Positions 48,124 to 57,488 of a stretch of DNA of 64,000 nucleotides are shown here, piece by piece. The stretch's first letter is position 1; each line of letters begins with the position of its first letter. Source of the stretch: Haliscomenobacter sp. (GTDB taxonomy: Bacteria > Bacteroidota > Bacteroidia > Chitinophagales > Saprospiraceae); NCBI RefSeq assembly GCF_016718685.1, contig NZ_JADKCX010000010.1, positions 1 to 64,000 of the forward strand, given 5' to 3'. Under the pieces are notes generated by a model that searched no databases, was not told where the DNA came from, and saw only the letters and a program-made list of their open reading frames with translations. A program made the translations under genes and the position numbers.

Positions 48124-50562
48124 ATGAAAAGGATCGCTGCCATTACCGTATGGATGCTGCTATTGACTACGACCATTTTTTCCCAAAACCTGACCCAAAC
48201 CGTCAGAGGAACCATCCTGGACGAAGACAGCAAAATGCCCCTCATCGGGGCGCAAGTGATCGTACTGGGCAGTGATCCCTTGCTGGGGACTGCCAGCGAC
48301 GAGCAGGGCAATTTCAGGCTCGACAAGGTCCCGATTGGTCGAATCAGCCTGCAAGTCTCTTATTTGGGCTACAAAAACGCGATCATCCCCAATGTAGTGG
48401 TCAACTCGGGCAAAGAAACCCTGCTCAACCTCACCATGCAGGAATCGGCCATCAAGATGGAAGAAGTGGTCATCACCGAGGACAAAAACAAAGGGGAAGC
48501 CCTGAACGACATGGCCATGATCAGCGCCCGCTCGATCTCGCCCGAACAAACCAACCGCTACGCCGGCGGCTTCAACGACCCCTCGCGCATCCTCTCCAAT
48601 TTTGCGGGCATCACCAGTACTCAGGATGGTAGCAATGACATCATCGTGCGTGGCAACTCCCCCAAGTACGTGCAATGGCGACTGGAAGGTATCCAAATCA
48701 GCAATCCCAACCATTTTGCCGACCAAAGCTCGGTAGGCGGCTCGGTCAGCACCCTGAACAACAACATCCTGGCCACTTCCGACTTTCACACCGGCGCATT
48801 TTCTGCCGAATACGGCGATGTGCTTTCCGGGGTGTACGATGTGAAACTCCGGGCGGGCAACAACGAAAAATTTGAATCCGTGTTTGGTTTTGGCCTGCTT
48901 GGCACCGACCTCACCCTGGAAGGCCCTTTCAAAAAAGGCTACGGCGGCTCCTACCTCGTCAATTACCGCTACTCTACCGTTTCACTGATCCAAGACATTG
49001 GGCTGGTCGACAACATCAACGGGGCCTTGAATTTTCAAGATGCGGCCTTCAAAGTAGTGCTGCCGACTAAAAAACTGGGCGTATTTTCAGTATTTGGCCT
49101 GGGTGGTACGAGTAGTTTTTTGTTCGAAGACGTCACTCCGGCCATTTGGGAAACCCCAGGGAACAATGGCCAGCGCCGTGAAATCCGGGAAGATTACCAA
49201 AAACGCGCCCATCTGCTCAACCTCGGCCTCAACCATACTCTGAGCCTCAGCCCGCGCAGCTACCTCAAAACCAGTCTGGCTTATTCCAACGAGGGCATCA
49301 ATGACGATGTTTTTGAATCCCAACTCATCAAAATTTATGGCTCCAATGGCGAGTATTTGCGCGATTCAGCCCAGAGCCGCAATCTGAACTTCAGCGGTCG
49401 TTTGTCAAAACCCACTTACCGGGCGGAACTCACTTATCACCATAAGTTCAACGCCAAAAACAAAATCCAGATCGGCAGCAAATACAGCCTTTTTGCTTAC
49501 GAGTTTGAGCAAAGTCAAATCATCGAAGGCGGCTCAACACGCTTCAATCTGATCGATTTTAACGAAAATGTGGGGACTCTCCGCAACTTCGTCAACTGGA
49601 AACACCTGTTCAACGACGACCTGACCCTCGTAGCCGGGGTTCACAACCTTAATGTCCTACTGAATCGAAAAAGCACCCTGGAGCCTCGTCTGGCCCTGAA
49701 CTGGCAACTAGGCCCCGGCAGCGCCATCCACGCGGGTTATGGCTTGCACAGCACCATGGAAAGCATCCACAACTACTACGCCCGGGTCAAACAACCCGAC
49801 GGCAGCATTGCGGAAGTAAACCGCGATCTGGACCTACTCAAAGCCCACCATTTTGTGCTGGGTTATGAAAAACGGTTTGGCCAACACCTCATGGCCAAAG
49901 TAGAATTGTACTACCAAGACCTCTACAATCTACCTGTAGAAAACCTCGACAGCAGTTATTACGCGACGATCAACGAAGGGCTGGAGTTTCGCTACGTGGA
50001 TTTGGTCAATCAGGGTACGGGTAAAAACTACGGCATCGAGCTCACGCTGGAGCGTTTTTTCCACCGCAATTACTATTTTTTGTTCAACACCTCACTGTAC
50101 CAATCCAAGTACCGCTCGCTGGAAGGCGTGGAGCGCAATACGCCCTACAATGGCAATTATCTGGTTAATGTCCTTTTTGGCAAAGAAATTCCCAAACTGG
50201 GCCCCAAGCAAAACCGCACCCTGGGGCTCAACGCCAAGGTGTTCTTCGGTGGTGGCCGCAAGATCATTCCGCTGTTGCGCGACAACGATGGCCAATTGGC
50301 CGTCGATCCCAGCAACAACCGTTTCTGGGATTACTCCAAAGCTTATGACCGTAGCTTGGGAGATACCTACCAAGTCATCTTATCGGCCAGCTACAAATGG
50401 AATCAACTTCGTGCCACCCACGAACTTTTCCTCAACCTCGACAACGTGACCAACAACAAAGGAAAAATTTCAGAATTCTACGACGAAAGCAAACCTAATT
50501 CCATCGGATACCTCACCCAATTCGGTATCTTTCCGAACCTGATGTACCGGGTATATTTTTAA
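48124..50562 (+). CDS. TonB-dependent receptor with CarboxypepD-reg-like domain
   Basis: 812 residues. Signal peptide (AAITVWMLLLTTTIFSQ), a carboxypeptidase-regulatory-like domain (about 25-105: VRGTILDEDSKMPLIGAQV), a plug domain (about 130-235: PSRILSNFAGITSTQDGSND, IIVRGNSPKYVQWRLEGI) and a long C-terminal beta barrel ending in aromatic YRVYF, as required for outer-membrane insertion. Imports an unknown substrate with TonB energy. No SusD-like lipoprotein follows, so it is not a standard SusCD pair. The MDR gene starts 13 bp after its stop. Confidence 0.9.
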   Translation: MKRIAAITVWMLLLTTTIFSQNLTQTVRGTILDEDSKMPLIGAQVIVLGSDPLLGTASDEQGNFRLDKVPIGRISLQVSYLGYKNAIIPNVVVNSGKETLLNLTMQESAIKMEEVVITEDKNKGEALNDMAMISARSISPEQTNRYAGGFNDPSRILSNFAGITSTQDGSNDIIVRGNSPKYVQWRLEGIQISNPNHFADQSSVGGSVSTLNNNILATSDFHTGAFSAEYGDVLSGVYDVKLRAGNNEKFESVFGFGLLGTDLTLEGPFKKGYGGSYLVNYRYSTVSLIQDIGLVDNINGALNFQDAAFKVVLPTKKLGVFSVFGLGGTSSFLFEDVTPAIWETPGNNGQRREIREDYQKRAHLLNLGLNHTLSLSPRSYLKTSLAYSNEGINDDVFESQLIKIYGSNGEYLRDSAQSRNLNFSGRLSKPTYRAELTYHHKFNAKNKIQIGSKYSLFAYEFEQSQIIEGGSTRFNLIDFNENVGTLRNFVNWKHLFNDDLTLVAGVHNLNVLLNRKSTLEPRLALNWQLGPGSAIHAGYGLHSTMESIHNYYARVKQPDGSIAEVNRDLDLLKAHHFVLGYEKRFGQHLMAKVELYYQDLYNLPVENLDSSYYATINEGLEFRYVDLVNQGTGKNYGIELTLERFFHRNYYFLFNTSLYQSKYRSLEGVERNTPYNGNYLVNVLFGKEIPKLGPKQNRTLGLNAKVFFGGGRKIIPLLRDNDGQLAVDPSNNRFWDYSKAYDRSLGDTYQVILSASYKWNQLRATHELFLNLDNVTNNKGKISEFYDESKPNSIGYLTQFGIFPNLMYRVYF

Positions 50563-50575
50563 TGACCATTTCACC

Positions 50576-51539
50576 ATGAAAGCAGCCATTCGTTACCAAT
50601 ACGCACCTCCCCAGCAATTGAGTGTCGGGGAGGTACCCCAACCCCAGCCAAAAGCGAACGAAATTTTGGTCAGGGTGTATGCCGCTACCGTCAATCGTAC
50701 CGATTGTGCGGTGCTGACGGGTTGGCCCCTGGCTATCCGAGCATTTACAGGTTTGAGCAAGCCCAAATTGCCAATTACGGGCACGGATTTCGCCGGGCAG
50801 GTCGAAGGAATTGGCCAAGAGGTAAAGGACTTTAAAATTGGCGATCGAGTATGGGGTTTTAATGACAACGGACTGGAGTCGCATGCCCAATACCTTTGCA
50901 TCGCCGCAAGTGGCAATGTGATAAAAATGCCTGAAAATGCCAGCTATGAAGTAGCGGCGGCCAGTGCCGAAGCCGCCCATTACGCCATTAATTTTATCAA
51001 CAAACTAAAGGTCACTCCCGGCCAAAAAGTATTGGTCAATGGGGAACTGGGGCTATCGGCTCAGCGTCAATACAAATTCTTCACGATTTAGGTGTACGAG
51101 TCACTGCCGTGTGTGGCACTAAAAACGTGGAGCGCATTCAGGCCTTTGGGGTTGAAAAGGTCATTGATTTTGAAAAAGAGGATTTTACTCAGCACGGAGA
51201 AATCTACGATTATGTATTTGACGCCGTAGGGAAAAGTACTTTTTTTAAATGCAAAGGACTCTTGAAACCAGGAGGCATCTACCTTTCGTCTGAATTGGGG
51301 CCTTGGTGGCAAAACCTCTATCTGCCTTTGCTTACTCGAATTTTTGGCAGCAAAAAAGTGGTTTTTCCCATTCCCTTCAACATCAAGGCCAGTTTGGAGT
51401 ACATGAAAAAGTTGATGGAAGCCGGTAAGTTCAAGCCCCTCATTGATCGAACTTACCCCTGGAAAAAATCAGCGAAGCGTTCGAATATGTAGGAAGCGGG
51501 CAAAAAATCGGAAACGTGATCATCAACTTGGCAGACTGA
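50576..51539 (+). CDS. MDR-type NAD(P)-dependent alcohol dehydrogenase/quinone oxidoreductase (two frameshifts)
   Basis: About 321 residues. GroES-like domain with GTDFAGQVEGIGQEVKDFKI and GDRVWGF. The frame breaks at 51044; adding one base gives VLVNGATGAIGSASIQILHD, the nucleotide-binding site. A second missing C in the run at 51466-51469 gives TYPLEKISEAFEYVGSGQ and the family C-terminus GNVIINLAD at 51539. Paralogous to the gene at 9826-10825. Starts 13 bp after the TonB receptor and is followed by a long palindrome and a Crp/Fnr gene. Confidence 0.88.
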
Positions 51540-51551
51540 GTACTTGGTAGT

Positions 51552-51666
51552 GGGGCAAAAATAAGTGATCATTTTTCCTGAGCCAGAGGATTAGATAAGA
51601 CACTTGAAATGAAACGTTTCCTTATCTAATCCTCTGGCAAAATGACCACCTATTTTTTATCGCCCC
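51552..51666. repeat. Long two-layer inverted repeat
   Basis: Perfect 18-bp inner arms 51582-51599 and 51621-51638 (GCCAGAGGATTAGATAAG). Imperfect outer arms 51552-51576 and 51639-51666 extend the pairing and end in GGGGC and GCCCC. It sits between the MDR stop and the Crp/Fnr gene. Confidence 0.75.
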
Positions 51667-51714
51667 TTATGCATTGAGTCGAAGCAAGTTCCGATTTCAT
51701 CGAAAATTAAACGC

Positions 51715-52418
51715 ATGTCCGCAGCGCTAAGGGTATTTTGGGCAATTCCACAAAATGAGATTGCCATGCGACCCGTAAACGAAGCAGTTTTTTCTAGACC
51801 ATCCCATAGCTTGGATCAATGCGCCGACAAATTGATCCAGAATCTGCATTTTTATACCTCTTTGCAGGCAGAGGAAATCCAGCGAATTGTAGCTGAAACG
51901 GCCATAAAAACCCTAAAAAAAGGTAGCTTGCTCTTGCGCGAAGGACAAATTCCACAGGTTTGTTATTACGTATTCAAAGGCTGTGTTCGGGAATATTACC
52001 TAGTGGATGGGGAGGAAAAAACCAGCGAATTTTACCTCGAAGGGGATTCCATCTCCGATGATTTAAGCAAAATAGAAAGAAAACCCAGCCGAAAATATTG
52101 GGAATGCCTGGAAGACACCACCTTGTCGGTCTTCACGCATGCGCAGGAAGAAAAAATGTACCGCCTTTTTCCCAGCATTGAATCCTTATGCCGCATTGAA
52201 ACGGAGAAAAAATTGGGGCAATTCCGCGAGTTGATGGCCTTTTATCTGGCTTCCAGCCCCGAGGAACGTTACCTGAACCTGTTACAAACCCGCCCCAATT
52301 TGGTAAACCGGGTGCCGCAGTATCAATTGGCGAGTTATCTGGGGTAAAACCTGAATCTTTGAGTAGAATCCGGGGCCGGATACAGTCATCAAAAGAACGA
52401 AGAACCGCTTCAATTTAG
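51715..52418 (+). CDS. Crp/Fnr family transcriptional regulator (3' frameshift)
   Basis: Paralogue of the regulator at 9250. cNMP-binding-like barrel with LKKGSLLLREGQIPQVCYYV, FKGCVREYYLVDGEEKTSEF and the helix-turn-helix YLGVKPESLSRIRGR once a missing G in the run at 52341-52344 is restored; the stop is then 52418. No Fnr-type cysteine cluster. Two start codons are possible, 51715 and 51766 (MRPVNEAVFS); the later one better fits the paralogue's length. A permease operator begins 12 bp after the stop, ahead of a permease pair, making this regulator a strong candidate for controlling it. Confidence 0.87.
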
Positions 52419-52429
52419 TCGCGTTCAAA

Positions 52430-52456
52430 GCGTACACTATTGTTCAATTCTGAACA
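52430..52456 (+). promoter_or_regulatory. Putative permease operator
   Basis: GCGTAC (52430-52435), five bases, then the dyad TGTTCAATTCTGAACA (52441-52456), a perfect TGTTCA/TGAACA pair with N4. It lies 94 bp before the permease ATG. An AT-rich TTATAATTTATTTG stretch follows and may hold the -7 box. Confidence 0.65.
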
Positions 52457-52550
52457 ACAAATGTTTATAATTTATTTGTAAAACACTGAAAAAAAACTAC
52501 TTAATTTATTGGTACAAAAATTGGTGAAGCTTATCAAAACACACCCGACC

Positions 52551-54932
52551 ATGTACCGCAACTATTTAAAAATCGCCCTGCGCAATCTGCGCAAAAATAA
52601 AATTTCTTCCCTCATCAACATCGGCGGCCTGGCTGTAGGTATAGCCGTGGCCATGATTATTGGTTTGTGGATTTGGGATGAAGTAACCTACGACCGCTAC
52701 CATGCCAACTACGAGCGCATCGCTCAGGTGATGCAGCACCAAACCTTCAATGGGGAAGTGGGCACACAGGTAGCCAATCCTGCGCTCATGGGGGGCGAAA
52801 TTCGCGACAAATACGGGAGTGATTTCAAATACGTCCTACAATCTTCCTGGAACGGCGACCATACTCTGGCTTATCAGGATAAAAAGCTCCTCAAACCAGG
52901 GAATTACTTTGAACCAGAAGTAACGGAGATGCTTTCCCTGAACATGCTCCAAGGCACCCGCGATGGTTTGAAAGAGCCTTACAGCATCTTGTTGTCAGCA
53001 AGTGTGGCCAAAGCCTTTTTTGGGGATGCTGACCCGATGGGCAAAATATTCAAAGTAGACAATCAGGCGGATGTAAAAGTAACCGGGGTATACGAAGACC
53101 TGCCACTCAACTCCACCTTCCGCGACATGACCTTTATCCTGCCCTGGAAATTGTACCTGATCAGCAATCCCTGGGTGGAAGAAATGGAAGGCCCCTGGGG
53201 CAGCAATTTTACCCAAACCTTTGCGCAGATCGCCGATCATGCGGAGATGGCGGCAGTATCGGCCAAAATCAAAAACGTCAAACTGAATAAAGTCGATAAA
53301 GAAGAGGCGAGGTACAAACCCGTAGTATTCCTGCACCCCATGTCGCAATGGCATTTGTACGAAGAGTTCAAGGACGGCAAAAACATTGGCGGGCGCATTC
53401 AGACGGTTTGGCTTTTTGGCATCATTGGGCTCTTTGTGTTGCTTTTGGCCTGCATCAATTTTATGAACCTGAGCACTGCCCGTTCCGAAAAACGCGCCAA
53501 AGAAGTGGGCATTCGCAAGTCTATTGGCTCGCTGCGTACCCAATTGATTACTCAATTTTTCAGTGAATCCCTACTCGTAGCGATGTTTGCCTTTGTTTTT
53601 TCGATTGTCCTGGTTTTGCTGATGCTGCCCTTTTTTAATGCGGTGGCAGATAAAAAAATGTCCATTTTGTGGAGTAATCCATTTTTTTGGACCATTGGCA
53701 TTGTGTTCAGTCTTCTGACTGGTTTGATTGCAGGTACTTACCCGGCCTTTTACCTGTCTTCCTTCCAGCCGCTCAAGGTGTTAAAAGGCACCTTTCGGGT
53801 AGGGCCTTGGGCTGCTGTTCCGCGTAAAGTGCTGGTTGTCGTGCAATTTACGGTATCCATCACCCTGATTATCGGCACCGTCATTGTTTTTCGCCAAATT
53901 GAATTTGCCAAAAATCGACCCATTGGCTACGAGCGTGATGGTCTGGTCTACACGGGAATTACCGAACCCATCTATACCCATTTTGATGCCATCAGCCATG
54001 AATTAAAAAGCAGTGGGGCCATTGTGGCCATGACTGGATCTGGCAGTCCTACTACCGAGGTTTGGAATACCAACGGCGGCTTCAATTGGGAAGGAAAAGA
54101 CCCCAACCTGGGCGTGGATTTTCCTAATAATGCCGTCACCCACGACTATGGCAAAACGGTGGGTTGGAAAATCAAAGCCGGGCGTGACTTCTCCCGGGAA
54201 TTTGCTTCTGATACTTCGGCCTTCATCCTGAACGAAGCTGCGGTTAAATTCATCGGGTTTAAAGAGCCCATCGGCAGTATCCTGGAGTGGAACGATGAGC
54301 CTTATCGGGTGATCGGAGTGGTCGAAGACTTGCTGGTGCAATCTCCATATCAACCTGTGCGGCCTTCCTTGTTTCACATTGAAACAGGTCAAGCCAATCT
54401 GGCCATTTTAAAAATCAACCCTGAACGCAGTCCCAAAGATGCTTTGGGTAAAATAACTGCTGTTTTTGCCAAAAATGACCCAGCTTCGGTGTTCAATTTC
54501 CAGTTTGTAGATGAGGAATACGCCCAAAAATTCGGTGACGAAGTACGTACAGGCAAGCTGGCTACTTTTTTTGCCATCCTGGCGGTCTTTATTTCTTGCC
54601 TGGGTTTGTTTGGCCTGGCTTCTTTTGTGGCTGAGCAACGCACCAAGGAAATTGGGGTGCGCAAAGTGCTAGGTGCCACCATTTTAAACGTATGGGGTCT
54701 GTTGTCGCGTGAGTTTATTGCTTTGGTGCTCATTTCTTGTCTGCTGGCCATTCCGCTTAGTTATTACTACCTACACGCCTGGTTACAAAAATACGAATAC
54801 CGTACCGAGATTTCCTGGTGGATTTTCGCCGTGTCGGTGCTGGGGGCTTTGGCCATTACCGTTTTAACGGTGAGCTATCAAAGCATTCGGGCTGGGATGA
54901 TCAATCCGGTGAAGTCATTGCGGAGCGAATAA
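52551..54932 (+). CDS. Orphan FtsX/MacB-type ABC transporter permease (first of a tandem pair)
   Basis: 793 residues from the conserved start MYRNYLKIALRNLRKNK. Layout as in the paralogues: IGGLAVGIAVAMIIGLWIWDE, periplasmic core, RAKEVGIRKSIGS, second FtsX core with RTKEIGVRKVLGAT and final NPVKSLRSE. An in-frame upstream extension exists but lacks conservation with relatives. First gene of a two-permease operon; the second starts 44 bp downstream. No ATPase is encoded nearby. Confidence 0.93.
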   Translation: MYRNYLKIALRNLRKNKISSLINIGGLAVGIAVAMIIGLWIWDEVTYDRYHANYERIAQVMQHQTFNGEVGTQVANPALMGGEIRDKYGSDFKYVLQSSWNGDHTLAYQDKKLLKPGNYFEPEVTEMLSLNMLQGTRDGLKEPYSILLSASVAKAFFGDADPMGKIFKVDNQADVKVTGVYEDLPLNSTFRDMTFILPWKLYLISNPWVEEMEGPWGSNFTQTFAQIADHAEMAAVSAKIKNVKLNKVDKEEARYKPVVFLHPMSQWHLYEEFKDGKNIGGRIQTVWLFGIIGLFVLLLACINFMNLSTARSEKRAKEVGIRKSIGSLRTQLITQFFSESLLVAMFAFVFSIVLVLLMLPFFNAVADKKMSILWSNPFFWTIGIVFSLLTGLIAGTYPAFYLSSFQPLKVLKGTFRVGPWAAVPRKVLVVVQFTVSITLIIGTVIVFRQIEFAKNRPIGYERDGLVYTGITEPIYTHFDAISHELKSSGAIVAMTGSGSPTTEVWNTNGGFNWEGKDPNLGVDFPNNAVTHDYGKTVGWKIKAGRDFSREFASDTSAFILNEAAVKFIGFKEPIGSILEWNDEPYRVIGVVEDLLVQSPYQPVRPSLFHIETGQANLAILKINPERSPKDALGKITAVFAKNDPASVFNFQFVDEEYAQKFGDEVRTGKLATFFAILAVFISCLGLFGLASFVAEQRTKEIGVRKVLGATILNVWGLLSREFIALVLISCLLAIPLSYYYLHAWLQKYEYRTEISWWIFAVSVLGALAITVLTVSYQSIRAGMINPVKSLRSE

Positions 54933-54976
54933 AATACCATCACCTGATCTATTTTTTAATTGTCAACCCAACAAGT

Positions 54977-57400
54977 ATGTTTAAAAATAATTTCCTGATT
55001 GCACTGCGCAGTCTTTCCAAGAACAAGATTTCGTCTTTCATCAACATTGCTGGTCTGGCCGTGGGCATGGCCGTGGCGATGCTGATTGGATTGTGGATTT
55101 GGGATGAACTGTCTTATGACCAATACCACCCCAACTACGAACGCATCGCCCAGGTGATGCAGCACCAAACTTTCAATGGCCATCAAGGTACCGAATCCTC
55201 CATTCCGATTCCGCTGGAGTCAGAATTGCGCAGCAAATACGGCCACAACTTCAAGTACCTGGCCATGGCCAGTTGGCAAGGGGAACATATTTTGAGCCAT
55301 GGGGAAAAAATGATCACCCAGGAAGGCAACTACATGGACAAGGACATCACCAAAATTTTGTCTTTACCCATGTTGAAAGGCACCCATGAAGGCTTGAATG
55401 AACTCAACTCGGTGCTGATTTCTCAATCTACCGCCCAGGCCCTTTTTGGCGAAGCCGAGCCGATGGGGAAAATGATCAAAATAGACAATAGCCAGGAAGT
55501 GAAAGTGACCGGAGTGTATGCCGATTTACCGTTCAACACCACTTTTCACGACTTACATTTCATTGCACCCTGGGCCTTGTATGTCTCTACGCAGGAATGG
55601 GTCAGAAATGCCCGTGATCAAAACCAATGGGGCAACAACTCCTTCCAGTTGTTTGCCGAAATTGCTGATCAGGCCGATATGGCGCAGCTCAGCGCCAAAA
55701 TCAAAAATGTCAAATACGACAAAGTAGATAAGGACGAGAAAAAATTCAAAGCCGAAATTTTCCTGCACCCCATGAAAGATTGGCACCTGAATTCTAACTG
55801 GGAAGAGGGCGTACAAACGGGTGGATTTATGCAATACGTAAGGCTGTTTGCCATCGTGGGGATTTTTGTTTTGCTCCTGGCCTGTATCAACTTTATGAAC
55901 CTGAGTACGGCGCGCAGCGAAAAACGCGCCAAGGAGGTCGGTATTCGCAAAACCATCGGTTCGCTGCGGGGGCAACTCATCCGGCAATTCTTCAGTGAAT
56001 CTTTCCTGGTGGTTTGTTTTGCTTTTGCCCTGGCGGTGGTGTTTATCCTGCTGGTTTTGCCCTGGTTCAACGAGGTGGCCGACAAAAAAATGCATTTCCC
56101 TTGGGCAGAACCCGTGTTTTGGTTGTCCAGCTTGGGCTTTATGCTTTTTACCGGCCTGGTAGCGGGCAGTTATCCCGCCTTTTACCTTTCCTCTTTTCAG
56201 CCCATCAAGGTCTTGAAAGGCACCTTTAAAGCGGGGCGTTTTGCTTCCATCCCCCGCAAAGCCCTGGTGGTGATGCAATTCACCATTTCGGTTACCTTCA
56301 TCATTGGTACGATCATCGTGTACCAACAAATTCAGCACACCAAAAACCGTCCACTCGGCTACGACAACAAGGGCATCCTCATGATCCAGATGACCTCGCC
56401 GGATTTTTCTGGCAAGTTCGACTTACTGCGCAATGAGCTAAAAACCAATGGTACCATTGTAGAAATGGCTGAATCTTCTAGCCCATTGACGGCGGTTTGG
56501 TCCAACAATGGAGGCTTCAATTGGGAAGGAAAAGACCCCAGCCTGGATGCAGAATTTGCGACCATTCGGGTTACGCACGATTTTGGTCAAACGGTGGGTT
56601 GGCAATTTACCCAGGGCCGTGATTTTTCCAGAGATTTTTCCACAGATTCCTCCTCGCTGGTGATCAATGAGGCGGCGGTGAAATTCATGAACCTGGATCA
56701 GCCCATCGGTAAAAAAGTGGACTGGAACGACGAAGATTTCACCATCGTGGGGGTCATCAAAGACATGGTGATGCAATCGCCTTACGATCCGGTCAAACAA
56801 ACCATCTACCTGATCAATTATGAAAATGTCAGTTGGATCAATCTGAAATTGAACCCTGCCAAAAGCGCCAGTGCATCGCTGGCCAGTGTGAGGGAGGCTT
56901 TTAAAAAATACATTCCAGCGGTACCCTTTGATTACAAATTTGCCGATGAAACGTTTAATGAAAAATTTGAGGCCGAGGAACGGGTAGGCACGCTGGCTGC
57001 CGCTTTTGCTGGCCTTGCGGTGTTCATCTCTTGCCTGGGTTTGTTTGGCCTGGCCTCTTTTGCAGCGGAGCAGCGCACCAAAGAAATTGGCATTCGTAAG
57101 GTGTTAGGCGCTTCGGTCAACAACCTATGGGGTTTGTTGTCGCGTGATTTTGTGGTGCTGGTGTTGATCTCCTGTGTGTTGGCTGTGCCGATCGCTTATT
57201 ACTATTTGCACGGCTGGCTGCAACAGTACCAATACCGGACGGAGATTTCCTGGTGGGTATTTGGGTTTGCGGCGCTGGGCGCAGTGGCGATTACTTTGCT
57301 GACGGTGAGTTTTCAGGCGATCCGGGCAGCGACGATTAATCCGGTGAAGTCGCTGCGGAGTGAGAAAACTAAGGTGCTCCTTAGGTTTTTGAGGTGGTGA
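54977..57400 (+). CDS. Orphan FtsX/MacB-type ABC transporter permease (second of a tandem pair)
   Basis: 807 residues from MFKNNFLIALRSLSKNK. IAGLAVGMAVAMLIGLWIWDE, RAKEVGIRKTIGS and RTKEIGIRKVLGAS are present, as in its partner. The C-terminus is abnormal: after the usual NPVKSLRSE it continues KTKVLLRFLRW, and the stop codon (57398-57400) lies inside the left arm of a palindromic repeat. This suggests the repeat inserted at the original stop and extended the protein by about a dozen residues. The extension is short and probably tolerated. Confidence 0.92.
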   Translation: MFKNNFLIALRSLSKNKISSFINIAGLAVGMAVAMLIGLWIWDELSYDQYHPNYERIAQVMQHQTFNGHQGTESSIPIPLESELRSKYGHNFKYLAMASWQGEHILSHGEKMITQEGNYMDKDITKILSLPMLKGTHEGLNELNSVLISQSTAQALFGEAEPMGKMIKIDNSQEVKVTGVYADLPFNTTFHDLHFIAPWALYVSTQEWVRNARDQNQWGNNSFQLFAEIADQADMAQLSAKIKNVKYDKVDKDEKKFKAEIFLHPMKDWHLNSNWEEGVQTGGFMQYVRLFAIVGIFVLLLACINFMNLSTARSEKRAKEVGIRKTIGSLRGQLIRQFFSESFLVVCFAFALAVVFILLVLPWFNEVADKKMHFPWAEPVFWLSSLGFMLFTGLVAGSYPAFYLSSFQPIKVLKGTFKAGRFASIPRKALVVMQFTISVTFIIGTIIVYQQIQHTKNRPLGYDNKGILMIQMTSPDFSGKFDLLRNELKTNGTIVEMAESSSPLTAVWSNNGGFNWEGKDPSLDAEFATIRVTHDFGQTVGWQFTQGRDFSRDFSTDSSSLVINEAAVKFMNLDQPIGKKVDWNDEDFTIVGVIKDMVMQSPYDPVKQTIYLINYENVSWINLKLNPAKSASASLASVREAFKKYIPAVPFDYKFADETFNEKFEAEERVGTLAAAFAGLAVFISCLGLFGLASFAAEQRTKEIGIRKVLGASVNNLWGLLSRDFVVLVLISCVLAVPIAYYYLHGWLQQYQYRTEISWWVFGFAALGAVAITLLTVSFQAIRAATINPVKSLRSEKTKVLLRFLRW

Positions 57401-57446
57401 AAGATTATCCTGCTAGGCAGGTTTTTCACCACCTCAGAAACCTGAG
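57380..57446. repeat. Palindromic element, copy 2
   Basis: Arms 57380-57402 and 57424-57446 pair with two mismatches in 23. The outer core (AGGTGGTGAAA) and inner hairpin CCTGC-TAG-GCAGG (57409-57421) are the same as in the element at 15905-16004. It contains the permease stop codon. Confidence 0.82.
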
Positions 57447-57488
57447 AAACTTAAGCAATCACCTCAGCAGTTAGCGAGCCGACGGCGT

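Noticed and set aside
48060..48275. Short frame MNEILNSPSF overlapping the TonB receptor start
   Set aside because: It runs into the receptor's signal peptide region in another frame and ends in a basic, low-information tail.
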